Of a stretch of 64,000 nucleotides of DNA, positions 28,165 to 37,164 are shown piece by piece (position 1 is the first letter of the stretch; each line of letters opens with the position of its first letter). The stretch comes from Pseudomonas sp. RIT-PI-AD (GTDB lineage: Bacteria; Pseudomonadota; Gammaproteobacteria; Pseudomonadales; Pseudomonadaceae): positions 43,217 through 107,216 of the forward strand of contig NZ_JANZKU010000018.1 in NCBI RefSeq assembly GCF_025642785.1, written 5' to 3'. A program made the translations under genes and the position numbers. The notes beneath the pieces are model-generated. The model did no database searches, was not told where the DNA came from, and saw nothing but the letters and a program-made list of their open reading frames with translations.

Positions 28165-29478
28165 ATGTACAAGCTGCCGACCACCGCCACCGCCCCCTTC
28201 TGCCCCTCGGCCGTCAGCGACAGCGTCGCGATCCCGCCGAATGCCTCCCTGGGGCGCAAGCTGCTGCTGTACATGGGCCCGGGGCTGCTGGTGTCCGTGG
28301 GCTACATGGATCCGGGCAACTGGGCCACCGCCATCGAGGCCGGCTCGCGCTTCGGCTACGCGCTGCTGTTCATGGTGGTGCTCGCCAGCCTCAGCGGCAT
28401 GCTGTTGCAGAACCTCTGTTCGCGCCTGGGCATCGCCAGCGGGCGCGACCTGGCGCAACTGTCCCGGGAGCGCTATCGGCCGGGCGTGGCCCGCGCGCAA
28501 TGGCTGCTGGCGGAACTGTCGATCCTCGCCACCGACCTTGCCGAAGTGCTCGGCGCGGCGCTGGCCTTCCACCTGCTGCTGGGCGTCTCGATCACCGTCG
28601 GGGTGGTGCTCACCGCCTTCGACACGCTGATCGTGCTGGCCTTGCAGGGCGCCAATTTCCGACGCCTGGAAGCCATCGTGCTGGGGTTGATCGCCACCAT
28701 CGGCGGGTGTTTCTTCGTCGAGCTGGTGCTGGTCAAGCCCCATTGGCCGGAGGTCGCCGCCGGCCTCTGGCCGTCGTGGAGCGTCCTCGGCGGCCAGGAG
28801 CCGCTGTACCTGGCGATCGGCATCCTCGGCGCCACGGTGATGCCGCACAACCTCTACCTGCATTCCTCGGTGGTGCAGACGCGGCTCACCGGCAGCGACC
28901 TGGCCAGCAAGCGCAGCGCGGTGCGTTTCTCGCGGGTCGATACCCTGGCATCGCTGTCCCTGGCGCTGCTGATCAACGCGGCGATCATGATCCTGGCGGC
29001 CGCCGCCTTCCACGGCAAAGGCGACGGCGCGGTGGAAATCCAGGACGCCTACCACCTGCTCGATCCGCTGGTGGGCGGCACCCTGGCCAGCCTGTTGTTC
29101 GGCATCGCGCTGCTGGCCGCCGGGCAGAGCTCGACCTTCACCGGCACCCTCGCCGGGCAGGTGGTGATGGAGGGCTTCCTCCAGGCGAAGATCCCCTGCT
29201 GGCAGCGCCGCCTGATCACCCGTGGCCTGGCGTTGGTCCCGGCGCTGGCCGGGGTGATCTGGCTCGGCGACGGCGCCGTGGGCAGCCTGCTGGTGCTCAG
29301 CCAGGTGGTGCTCAGCCTGCAACTGCCGTTCGCCCTCTGGCCGCTGATCCGCTTCAGCAGCGACCGCCGGCTCATGGGCGCCTTCGTCAACGGCCCGCTG
29401 GTGCGCGGGCTGGCCTGGTTCCTGTTCGGCCTGATCTCCCTGGCCAACCTCGGCCTGCTGTATTTCTGGATGACCTGA
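28165..29478 (+). CDS. mntH: Nramp-family Mn(II)/Fe(II) transporter MntH
   Basis: A 437-residue inner-membrane divalent metal importer with about eleven helices. Signature DPGNWA at 49-54 (metal-binding Asp and Asn) and MPHNLYLHS from 226 are complete, and AAGQSSTFTGTLAGQ is the conserved transport motif. It takes up manganese with protons. I could not find a clear MntR or Fur box in the 75 bases before the start. Convergent with the GntR gene, with only 14 bases between stops. Confidence 0.94.
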   Translation: MYKLPTTATAPFCPSAVSDSVAIPPNASLGRKLLLYMGPGLLVSVGYMDPGNWATAIEAGSRFGYALLFMVVLASLSGMLLQNLCSRLGIASGRDLAQLSRERYRPGVARAQWLLAELSILATDLAEVLGAALAFHLLLGVSITVGVVLTAFDTLIVLALQGANFRRLEAIVLGLIATIGGCFFVELVLVKPHWPEVAAGLWPSWSVLGGQEPLYLAIGILGATVMPHNLYLHSSVVQTRLTGSDLASKRSAVRFSRVDTLASLSLALLINAAIMILAAAAFHGKGDGAVEIQDAYHLLDPLVGGTLASLLFGIALLAAGQSSTFTGTLAGQVVMEGFLQAKIPCWQRRLITRGLALVPALAGVIWLGDGAVGSLLVLSQVVLSLQLPFALWPLIRFSSDRRLMGAFVNGPLVRGLAWFLFGLISLANLGLLYFWMT

Positions 29479-29492
29479 GCGCCGGCCCGGCC

Positions 29493-30167
29493 TCAGTGGC
29501 TGAGGAACTTGTCGAGGTAGATCCGCCGGGCGCGGTCCATGTGCGCTTCGGACAACCGCTCCAGTAGCGCGCGCTCGCCGCGGCGCAGCGCTTCCACCAT
29601 CTCGGCGTGCTCCCGGCAGGCCTGCTCCAGCGCGCCCGCGTCGGCGGCGCCATAGGCGCGCACGGGGAAGCTGAGCCAGTCGTGCAGGCGGATCGATTCC
29701 GCCAGGTAGGGGTTGTCGCACAAACCGTAGAAGGCGCGGTGAAAGGCCATGTTGGTGCGGTGGATGGCGATCAGTTCCCCGGACGCCGCGGCTTCGGCAT
29801 GCGCGCGCATGGCCGCCGCCACCTCGTCCAGGCGCGCCGCGGGCACCGGCAGCGGCATCATCGCCACGGCGGCGCGGTGCAGCACGCTGCGCATCCGGTA
29901 GAGGTCTTCGACGCCCTGGGCGTCGAACCGGCGGATCTGCGCCCCGAGGTGCGGCGGCTTCACCACCACGCCCAGGCGCTGCAACTCGGTCAGGGCGGCG
30001 CGGACCACGTGGCGCTTGGCGGCGTAGTCCTCCATCAGATGGTCCTCGATCAGCCGGGTCCGCGGCAGGATGCGGCTGCGGATGATGTCCGTCTCGATGG
30101 CCTCGATCACCGCGACCACCTGTTCCGGCAGGACGACTTCGCTCGCGTCAGAACGGTTCTTGCTCAC
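29493..30167 (-). CDS. GntR-family (FadR/FCD) regulator
   Basis: A 224-residue regulator. The N-terminal winged helix contains RTRLIEDHLMEDYAAKRHVVRAAL, in the GntR style. The C-terminal FCD domain is helical, with putative metal/ligand residues in HRTNMAFHRAFYGLCDNPYL and REHAEMVEALRRGE. It starts at GTG 30167 and is divergent from the aldehyde dehydrogenase cassette, with a 16-base palindrome between them, so it very likely controls that operon and itself in response to a carboxylic acid. Confidence 0.9.
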   Translation of the reverse strand: MSKNRSDASEVVLPEQVVAVIEAIETDIIRSRILPRTRLIEDHLMEDYAAKRHVVRAALTELQRLGVVVKPPHLGAQIRRFDAQGVEDLYRMRSVLHRAAVAMMPLPVPAARLDEVAAAMRAHAEAAASGELIAIHRTNMAFHRAFYGLCDNPYLAESIRLHDWLSFPVRAYGAADAGALEQACREHAEMVEALRRGERALLERLSEAHMDRARRIYLDKFLSH

Positions 30168-30251
30168 CTGGGCCCTCGCTCCACCGTCGCCGCCGGACCC
30201 TTCGACGGTTCGTCGTCGAGGGCCGCAATTGGCGGATTATCAATAGTTTTA

Positions 30252-30267
30252 TCGCCAATCTTGGCGA
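30252..30267. promoter_or_regulatory. Candidate GntR operator
   Basis: TCGCCAATCTTGGCGA is a perfect palindrome with 7-base arms in the AT-rich divergent promoter region. A further half site ATTGGCG at 30228-30234 mirrors CGCCAAT, giving a possible second overlapping site. Its position between regulator and target operon makes it the best operator candidate. Confidence 0.65.
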
Positions 30268-30338
30268 CAACGTGCTGGTTGTTACAGGGAAAAAGCCCGT
30301 CCAGACTGCGGCCAATCAGAACAAAAAGGAGGCCGCCG

Positions 30339-31775
30339 ATGGCTACCGGCATGCAGCAAGAAGAACTCATCAGCATCGATCCGGCAAATGGCAGCGAAGT
30401 GGGCCGTGTGCGGGTGACGGCGGTCGAGGAACTGGACGCGATTGTCGCGCGTGGCTGGCAGGCGTTCCACCGTTCGGGCTGGAAGGCGCTGTTGCCGCAC
30501 AAGCGCGCCGCGGTCCTGCGCGCCATCGCCGACGGGCTGGCGGCGGAAAAGGAGTTCCTCGCACGCTTGCAGATGCGCGACAACGGCAAGCCCCTCGGCG
30601 AATGCCGCGGCATGGTCGATTCGGCGGTGGGCACCTTCCTCTACTACGCCTCGGTGTGCGAGACCCTGGAAACCGATGTGACGCCGGCGCGCGGCGATTA
30701 CCTGTCGTTCACCGTGCTCGAACCCTTCGGCGTGGTGGCGGCGATCACCCCCTGGAACTCGCCGGTGATGAACGATGCCACCAAGGTCGCGCCGGCCCTG
30801 GCCGCGGGCAACGCGGTGATCCTCAAGCCGTCCGAGGACGCCCCGCTGCTGGCCCCGGAGCTGCTGCGCATCGCCCGCGCCGCCGGCCTGCCGGAGGACT
30901 TGCTGCAGGTGGTCCAGGGCCGTGGCGCGCAGGTCGGCGCCGCGTTGGTGGCGCATCCGGGGGTGCGGATGATCTCGTTCACCGGCGGCACCCAGTCCGG
31001 CCGCTCGATCGGCCGGGTGGCCGGCGAGCGCCTGGTGCCGGTGGCCCTGGAGCTGGGCGGTAAATCGCCCCACGTGGTGTTCGCCGACGCCGACCGCGAG
31101 CATGCGGTGGCCGCCGTGGTGGCCGGCATTTTCGGTTCCGCCGGGCAATCCTGCGTGGCCGGGTCGCGGCTGTTCATCGAGCAGAGCGTGTACGACGAAG
31201 TGCTCGACCAGGTGCTGGCGCGGGCGCGCACGCTGCGGGTCGCGGCGCCGGACGCCAGCGGCGTGGAGATGGGCCCGCTGGCCTCCTTCCACCACCGCGA
31301 GCGGGTGGCGGCCTTCGTCGAGCGCGCCCGTGCCGAGGGCGGTCGCGTGCGCTGCGGCGGCCAGGCACCGGAGGGCGCCGAATACGCCTCGGGCGCCTAC
31401 TACCTGCCGACGGTGATCGACGGCCTCGGCCCGCAGGCGCTGTCCTGCCAGGAAGAGGCCTTCGGCCCGGTGCTGGTCGCGTTGCCGTTCCGCGACGAGG
31501 CGGACCTCATCGAGCAGGCGAACGGCACGGTGTTCGGCCTGGCCTGCGGTATCTGGACGGAAAACTTCAAGCGCGCCTGGCGCATCGGTCGTGCCCTGGA
31601 GGCGGGCTCGGTGTGGATCAACACCTACAAGCAATCGGTCACCAGCACGCCGTTCGGCGGCTTCAAGAGCAGCGGCATCGGCCGCGAGAAGGGCATCGAC
31701 GGCCTGCGTCTCTATGCCCAGGTCAAGAGCCTGTACGTCGGGCTGCACGCCCAGCCCCTGTCGGTCGCGAAGTAG
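30339..31775 (+). CDS. NAD(P)-dependent aldehyde dehydrogenase
   Basis: A 478-residue ALDH superfamily enzyme. Catalytic Cys272 is in GSAGQSCVAGS, the general base Glu238 in LELGGKSP, and ITPWNSP the nucleotide-site motif. It oxidises an aldehyde to the acid; substrate unknown. AGGAGG sits ahead of ATG 30339. It is the first gene of a three-gene cassette with an MFS importer and a hydroxyacid dehydrogenase, so it probably acts on an intermediate of an imported hydroxy acid. Confidence 0.93.
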   Translation: MATGMQQEELISIDPANGSEVGRVRVTAVEELDAIVARGWQAFHRSGWKALLPHKRAAVLRAIADGLAAEKEFLARLQMRDNGKPLGECRGMVDSAVGTFLYYASVCETLETDVTPARGDYLSFTVLEPFGVVAAITPWNSPVMNDATKVAPALAAGNAVILKPSEDAPLLAPELLRIARAAGLPEDLLQVVQGRGAQVGAALVAHPGVRMISFTGGTQSGRSIGRVAGERLVPVALELGGKSPHVVFADADREHAVAAVVAGIFGSAGQSCVAGSRLFIEQSVYDEVLDQVLARARTLRVAAPDASGVEMGPLASFHHRERVAAFVERARAEGGRVRCGGQAPEGAEYASGAYYLPTVIDGLGPQALSCQEEAFGPVLVALPFRDEADLIEQANGTVFGLACGIWTENFKRAWRIGRALEAGSVWINTYKQSVTSTPFGGFKSSGIGREKGIDGLRLYAQVKSLYVGLHAQPLSVAK

Positions 31776-31854
31776 AGGACCCCACCCGCGCCTGCCAGCG
31801 CCAGCGTTCCGATGAGCGCGGTTCCACATCCAATAACAAGAAGAGGATCGACCC

Positions 31855-33159
31855 ATGACAGCGCTTTCCATCCCCGCGACCGCCGAAGAGGATTCGGTGG
31901 TCAAGTCCGCGGTACGCAAGTTCTACCGGCGCATGGTGCCGCTGACCGTGCTGATGCTGCTGATCAACCAGATCGACCGCACCAACCTGGGCTTCGTCCA
32001 GGACGCCCTGAAGGCCGACCTGGGCATCGGCGCGGCGGCATTCGGCCTCGGCGCCGGGCTGTTCTTCGTCGGCTACGCGCTGTTCGAGGTGCCCAGCAAC
32101 CTCTACCTCAAGCGCCTCGGCGCGCGAATCTGGCTGACCCGCATCATGATCACCTGGGGCGCGGTGACCCTGGCCATGGCGTTCACCGGCGGGGAAACCA
32201 GTTTCTATGTCCTGCGCTTTCTCCTCGGTGCCATGGAGGCCGGGTTCTTTCCCGGGGTGATCTTCTACTACAGCGTGTGGCTGCCGGACGCCCACCGCGG
32301 CCGCGCGGTGGCGATCTTCCTCAGCGCCTCGGCGCTGGCCTACATCGTCACCGGACCGATCAGCGGCGCCCTGCTGGAAATGCACGGCTGGCTGGGCATC
32401 GCCGGCTGGCGCTGGATGTTCCTGATCGAGGGCGGCGTCTCCATGCTGGTGGGCCTGCTGAGCATCATCTGGCTGGTGTCGAGAATCGACGACGCGCGCT
32501 GGCTCAGCCTGGAGGAGAAGCGCGCGCTGGGGGACGCCGTGGCGCGCGACGAGGCCGTCCGCCAGACCGAGGCGCGGCACCTGACGCAACTGCAACTGCT
32601 GCTGCAACCCACGGTGATCAAGCTCTGCGCGATCTACTTCATCTCGGTGATGACCGGCTACACCGTGACGTTCTGGCTGCCGGGCATCCTTCGGCAGATC
32701 GACGGCATCGACAATTTCCAGGTCGGCCTGCTGTCGGCGGTGCCCTGGCTGTTCGCGGTGGCCGCCATGTACGTCCTGGCCAAGCTGACGGATGACAAGG
32801 GCCATCGCAGGGCGTTGGTCGCCGGCTCCATGGCGCTGATGGCGGCGGGCATGGCCCTGGCCACCCTCGGCAGTCCCTGGTTCGCGCTGTTCGCCCTCAC
32901 CCTGGCGGCGGTGGGCTACAAGTCCTGCAACTCGGTGTTCTGGTCGATGACCGCGGTATCCCTGGAGCCGAAGGTGCTGGCGGCCGGCATCGCCCTGATC
33001 AACTCCCTCGGCAACCTCGGCGGTTTCGCCGCGCCGGCGGCCTTCGGCGTCATCAAGGAGCAGACCGGCTCGATCCAGGGCGGTCTGCTGGGCCTGACCG
33101 CGTGCTCGCTGATCGGGCTGGTCCTGGTGCTGTCGCTGAAGGTGCGCAAGGGCGTGTGA
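31855..33159 (+). CDS. MFS transporter, anion:cation symporter (ACS) family
   Basis: A 434-residue protein with twelve predicted helices. NQIDRTNLGFVQDALKADLG is the ACS family N-terminal motif (DR.N.G.A), and YALFEVPSNLYLKRLGAR and EAGFFPGVIFYYSVW are also typical. Relatives import organic anions such as glucarate, phthalate, tartrate or hydroxy acids. Located between the two dehydrogenases, it likely supplies their substrate. Confidence 0.92.
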   Translation: MTALSIPATAEEDSVVKSAVRKFYRRMVPLTVLMLLINQIDRTNLGFVQDALKADLGIGAAAFGLGAGLFFVGYALFEVPSNLYLKRLGARIWLTRIMITWGAVTLAMAFTGGETSFYVLRFLLGAMEAGFFPGVIFYYSVWLPDAHRGRAVAIFLSASALAYIVTGPISGALLEMHGWLGIAGWRWMFLIEGGVSMLVGLLSIIWLVSRIDDARWLSLEEKRALGDAVARDEAVRQTEARHLTQLQLLLQPTVIKLCAIYFISVMTGYTVTFWLPGILRQIDGIDNFQVGLLSAVPWLFAVAAMYVLAKLTDDKGHRRALVAGSMALMAAGMALATLGSPWFALFALTLAAVGYKSCNSVFWSMTAVSLEPKVLAAGIALINSLGNLGGFAAPAAFGVIKEQTGSIQGGLLGLTACSLIGLVLVLSLKVRKGV

Positions 33160-33191
33160 CCCGGATATTTTCACTTGCAATGGAGAACGAC

Positions 33192-34091
33192 ATGAGCGGT
33201 CAACGAACCGTGGCCGTCTATGGCCTGGGCAACATGGGGTACCTGATCGCCGAGCGCATCGCCCGGCATTTCCCGGTGAAGGTTTCCGACCTCGACCGCC
33301 AGGCGCTGGCGCGGGCCCGCGAGCACTTCGACGCGGTCGCCATCGAGGCGCCGGACGACCTGGCGGGCGTGGACGTCGTGGTGCTTTCGCTGCCGAGCCC
33401 GGCGATTTCCCGCGCGGTGGTGCAGCGGATCGTCCCGCACCTGGCGAGGGGCGCGGTGCTGGTGGAAACCAGCACGGTCAACCCCTCGGACATCCAGGCG
33501 CTGGAGGCCCTCCTCGCCCCTCAGGGCGTCGAGCTGGTGGACGCGTCGGTGCTGGCGGGCGTCGGGCAGATGGCGGCGGGCACCGCCGCGCTGGCCGTCG
33601 GCGGTTCGCCGCGGGCGCTGGACGCGGCCCAGGCGGTGCTGGATGCGATCGCACCGAGGCAGATCCGGTTCGGCGAGCTGGGGGCGGGTGCGGCGGCCAA
33701 GGTGATCAACAACGCCGTGGCCCACGCGGTGATGGTGGTGGTAGCGGAGGCGGGCGCCATGGCCACCGCCGCCGGGGTCGCCTGCGACCAACTGATCGCC
33801 ATGCTCTGCGACGCGCAGATGGGCATCCAGCGGCCCCTGACCCATCGCTACGCGGAGCGCATCCTCGAGGGCAACTATGCCGGCGGCATGCCGTTGGACG
33901 CGGCGCGCAAGGATTCGGTGCTGGCGCTGGAACTGGCGCAGTCCCTCGGGGTGCCGCTGTTCGCCATCCAGGGCTCCCACAGCGTGTACGAGATGGCCGC
34001 CCGCGCCGGTTACGGGCGCGACGACTACGCCGCCGTCGCCAAGCTGTGGGCGGACTGGGGCAAGCCGACGGTGCCGCAGGCCGCCGGCTGA
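33192..34091 (+). CDS. Beta-hydroxyacid dehydrogenase (3-HIBADH family)
   Basis: A 299-residue NAD(P)-dependent enzyme. GLGNMG at 11-16 is the nucleotide turn, DASVLAGVGQMAAGTAAL the substrate loop (a variant of the usual DAPVSGG), and Lys170 in AAAKVINN the catalytic lysine with its asparagine. It would oxidise a beta-hydroxy acid to a semialdehyde that the neighbouring aldehyde dehydrogenase could finish. It ends the cassette, just before a strong bidirectional terminator. Confidence 0.91.
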   Translation: MSGQRTVAVYGLGNMGYLIAERIARHFPVKVSDLDRQALARAREHFDAVAIEAPDDLAGVDVVVLSLPSPAISRAVVQRIVPHLARGAVLVETSTVNPSDIQALEALLAPQGVELVDASVLAGVGQMAAGTAALAVGGSPRALDAAQAVLDAIAPRQIRFGELGAGAAAKVINNAVAHAVMVVVAEAGAMATAAGVACDQLIAMLCDAQMGIQRPLTHRYAERILEGNYAGGMPLDAARKDSVLALELAQSLGVPLFAIQGSHSVYEMAARAGYGRDDYAAVAKLWADWGKPTVPQAAG

Positions 34092-34107
34092 ACGCCCCCT
34101 GAAATGA

Positions 34108-34132
34108 AAAAGCCCGGCATGGCCGGGCTTTT
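34108..34132. terminator. Bidirectional terminator between convergent operons
   Basis: AAAAGCCCGGC (34108-34118), loop ATG, GCCGGGCTTTT (34122-34132). It has a T-run on both strands and serves both the dehydrogenase cassette and the fumarase gene. Confidence 0.93.
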
Positions 34133-34149
34133 CCTTGAGCGCGAAAGGC

Positions 34150-35673
34150 TTACTGCACTTCCACCGCCAGGCTTTCGGCGATCTTGCGGTTCCAGATCGC
34201 CGGGCCGGTGATGTGCACCGACTCGCCCTGGGCATCCACCGCCACCGTCACCGGCATGTCCTTCACGTCGAACTCGTAGATGGCCTCCATGCCCAGTTCC
34301 GGGAAGGCCAGCACCTTGGAACCCTTGATCGCCTGGGCCACCAGGTAGGCGGCGCCGCCGACGGCCATCAGGTACACGGCCTTGTTGTCCTTGATCGCTT
34401 CGATGGCGACGGGGCCGCGCTCGGACTTGCCGATCATGCCCAGCAGGCCGGTCTGCTCGAGGATCTGCCGGGTGAACTTGTCCATCCGCGTCGCCGTGGT
34501 CGGGCCGGCCGGGCCGACCACCTCGTCGCCCACCGGGTCGACCGGGCCGACGTAATAGATGAAGCGGCCCTTGAGATCCACCGGCAGGGTCTCGCCTTTG
34601 TTCAGCATGTCCACCATGCGCTTGTGCGCGGCGTCGCGGCCGGTGAGCATCTTGCCGTTGAGCAGCAGGGTCTCGCCCGGCTTCCAGCTCAGCACGTCTT
34701 CCGGGGTCACGCTGTTCAGGTCGACGCGGCGGGCCGACGGACCGGCCTCCCAGACGATTTCCGGGTAGGCGTCCAGCGGCGGCGCCTCCAGGCTGGCCGG
34801 GCCGCTGCCGTCGAGCACGAAGTGGGCGTGGCGGGTGGCGGCGCAGTTGGGGATCATGCACACCGGCAGCGAGGCGGCGTGGGTCGGGTAGTCCATGATC
34901 TTCACGTCGAGCACGGTGGTCAGGCCGCCCAGGCCCTGGGCGCCGATGCCCAACCGGTTGACCTTGTCGAACAGCTCCAGGCGCATTTCCTCGATACGGT
35001 TCGAGGGGCCGCGGGCCTTGAGCTCGTGGATGTCGATGGGGTCCATCAGGACTTCCTTGGCCATCACCGCGGCCTTCTCGGCGGTGCCACCGATGCCGAT
35101 CCCGAGCATGCCCGGCGGGCACCAGCCGGCGCCCATGGTCGGCACGGTCTTCAGCACCCAGTCGACGATCGAGTCGGACGGGTTGAGCATGGCCATCTTC
35201 GATTTGTTCTCGGAGCCGCCACCCTTGGCCGCCACGTCCACTTCCACGGTGTTGCCGGGAACGATGGAGTAGTGGATCACCGCCGGGGTGTTGTCCTTGG
35301 TGTTCTTGCGGGCGCCGGCGGGGTCGGCCAGGATCGAGGCGCGCAGCACGTTCTCCGGCAGGTTGTAGGCGCGACGCACGCCTTCGTTGATCATGTCGTC
35401 GAGGCTCAGGGTGGCGCCGTCCCAGCGCACGTCCATGCCGACGCGGACGAACACGGTGACGATACCGGTGTCCTGGCAGATCGGCCGGTGGCCGGTGGCG
35501 CACATGCGCGAGTTGATCAGGATCTGCGCCATGGCGTCGCGCGCGGCGGGCGATTCTTCGCGCAGGTAGGCCGCGTGCATCGCCTGGATGAAATCGACGG
35601 GATGGTAGTAGGAGATGAACTGCAGGGCGTCGGCGACGCTCTGGATCAGGTCATCTTGCTTGATCACGGTCAT
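34150..35673 (-). CDS. Class I fumarate hydratase (4Fe-4S)
   Basis: A 507-residue class I fumarase, hydrating fumarate to malate in the TCA cycle. GHRPICQDTGIVTVFVRVG, PNCAATRHAHF, GIGGTAEKA and GPAGPTTATRMDKFT are its conserved blocks, with cysteines for an oxygen-labile 4Fe-4S cluster. The start MTVIKQDDLIQS matches the family. This block is the counterpart of PA4333 and is divergent from the diguanylate cyclase, as in PAO1. Confidence 0.95.
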   Translation of the reverse strand: MTVIKQDDLIQSVADALQFISYYHPVDFIQAMHAAYLREESPAARDAMAQILINSRMCATGHRPICQDTGIVTVFVRVGMDVRWDGATLSLDDMINEGVRRAYNLPENVLRASILADPAGARKNTKDNTPAVIHYSIVPGNTVEVDVAAKGGGSENKSKMAMLNPSDSIVDWVLKTVPTMGAGWCPPGMLGIGIGGTAEKAAVMAKEVLMDPIDIHELKARGPSNRIEEMRLELFDKVNRLGIGAQGLGGLTTVLDVKIMDYPTHAASLPVCMIPNCAATRHAHFVLDGSGPASLEAPPLDAYPEIVWEAGPSARRVDLNSVTPEDVLSWKPGETLLLNGKMLTGRDAAHKRMVDMLNKGETLPVDLKGRFIYYVGPVDPVGDEVVGPAGPTTATRMDKFTRQILEQTGLLGMIGKSERGPVAIEAIKDNKAVYLMAVGGAAYLVAQAIKGSKVLAFPELGMEAIYEFDVKDMPVTVAVDAQGESVHITGPAIWNRKIAESLAVEVQ

Positions 35674-35914
35674 GGGGCGCGCTCCTCTTCGAACGGGAAC
35701 CTCTGGAAAACGCCGGATCACGAACCGGCGCGCTTTCGATGAAAAAAAAGCGGGGCAGTATAGCGCGCCGGGCTGTCGCGACGCACTCGCGCCGGCATGG
35801 GCGATGGCTTCGCGCCGTGGCCCCGGACGCCGCGCAACCGGACGAACAGGACCTAGGCATTTGTCCGGCACCTAGGTAGAGTGGCGGCGAGGTGCCAGTA
35901 CGGGATGGAGCCCC

Positions 35915-37033
35915 ATGAGCACAGGAAGCCCGCGAATCACGTCGAGCGCCTTGAAGAAGCTGCTGTTGAAGCGCTTCGCCATGGCCTGCGCCACCTATGC
36001 CCTGGTCCTGGCGCTGACCTGGGTGGCGATCTTTTGCGGACTCTATCGGGGTTCGCTGGCGACCTCACTGGCCGGCACCGGCCTGGTGATCCTCAGCCAG
36101 TTGGGCTTCCTGGCGCTGTTCTGCAGTGGCCAGAACCGGCGTTTCCGCGATCCCAGCCTGGCGGAAGCGCAGATGCTGGTGGCCCTCAGCTGGCTCACTT
36201 ACCTGTTGTCGCACCTGGACAGCGCCCGCGGCACCCTGTTGGTGTTCTACGCGCTGATCATGCTGTTCGGGGTGTTCCAGTTGCAGCCCCGCGGATTCGC
36301 CCGCTGCGCCACCTATGCCTTCTTCATCTTCACCGGGCTCAACCTCTGGGAAGCCTATCGCATGCGCCTGGCCGATCCGGGGCTGGCGCTGCTGCAGGTC
36401 TGCGTGCTGGCGGCGCTGTTGGTCTGGCTGGGGCTGTTCGCCAAATACCTGCAGAACATGCGCCAACGCATGCGCCAGCGGCGCTTCGCCTTGCAGGCGC
36501 ACCAGGACACCCTGCGCGGTATGATGCGCCAACTGGAAGACCTGGTGGCCACCGACGAACTCACCGGGTTGTTCAACCGCCGGCATTTCCTGCGCCTCGC
36601 CGGGCTCGCCCTGGAAAGCCTGGCGCCGGGCTGCCGGCACGGGCTCGCGCTGATCGACCTCGATCACTTCAAGCGGATCAACGACGTCCACGGTCACGCC
36701 ACCGGCGATCGGGTATTGCAGACCTTCGCGGCGGTGGCGCGTGCCTGCCTGCGCGACGGCGACGTGTTGGCCCGCTACGGCGGTGAGGAGTTCGTCCTGT
36801 TGCTGCCGGAGTGCGACGCCGACCGCCTGGCCAGCTGCTGCGAACGCCTGCGCGACACCTTCGCCCAGTCCCAGCCGGTGGGCATGCGGGTGGACAACCT
36901 GAGCCTGTCGGCCGGCATGACCCTGCTGGAGCCGGGCGACGACCTCGATGAAGCCCTGCAACGCGCCGACCAGGCGCTGTACCGCGCCAAGCGCAGCGGG
37001 CGCAACCGCTGCGAGGCCACCTGGGAAGGCTAG
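35915..37033 (+). CDS. sadC: Membrane GGDEF diguanylate cyclase, SadC-like
   Basis: A 372-residue protein with six predicted helices in the first 185 residues, a short helical linker, and a GGDEF domain. The active loop RYGGEEF is near 289, and RDGD five residues before it is an intact inhibitory I-site. It makes cyclic di-GMP at the inner membrane. By position between fumarase and the ferredoxin reductase it corresponds to PA4332 (SadC), which promotes Psl/Pel-dependent surface attachment, but it is about 115 residues shorter than I remember for that protein. Confidence 0.85.
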   Translation: MSTGSPRITSSALKKLLLKRFAMACATYALVLALTWVAIFCGLYRGSLATSLAGTGLVILSQLGFLALFCSGQNRRFRDPSLAEAQMLVALSWLTYLLSHLDSARGTLLVFYALIMLFGVFQLQPRGFARCATYAFFIFTGLNLWEAYRMRLADPGLALLQVCVLAALLVWLGLFAKYLQNMRQRMRQRRFALQAHQDTLRGMMRQLEDLVATDELTGLFNRRHFLRLAGLALESLAPGCRHGLALIDLDHFKRINDVHGHATGDRVLQTFAAVARACLRDGDVLARYGGEEFVLLLPECDADRLASCCERLRDTFAQSQPVGMRVDNLSLSAGMTLLEPGDDLDEALQRADQALYRAKRSGRNRCEATWEG

Positions 37034-37164
37034 TGGGCGGTCTTCGCCATCTCCCGCCGAACGCGTTTTCCCCTAGAATCCCGCGTGTACCCGTTCCCTC
37101 GGCTCTTCCTTTTCCGGTCCAGTTCCGCCGATGACGCCTTTCCCCTCCGACGCTCGCCCGTGCC

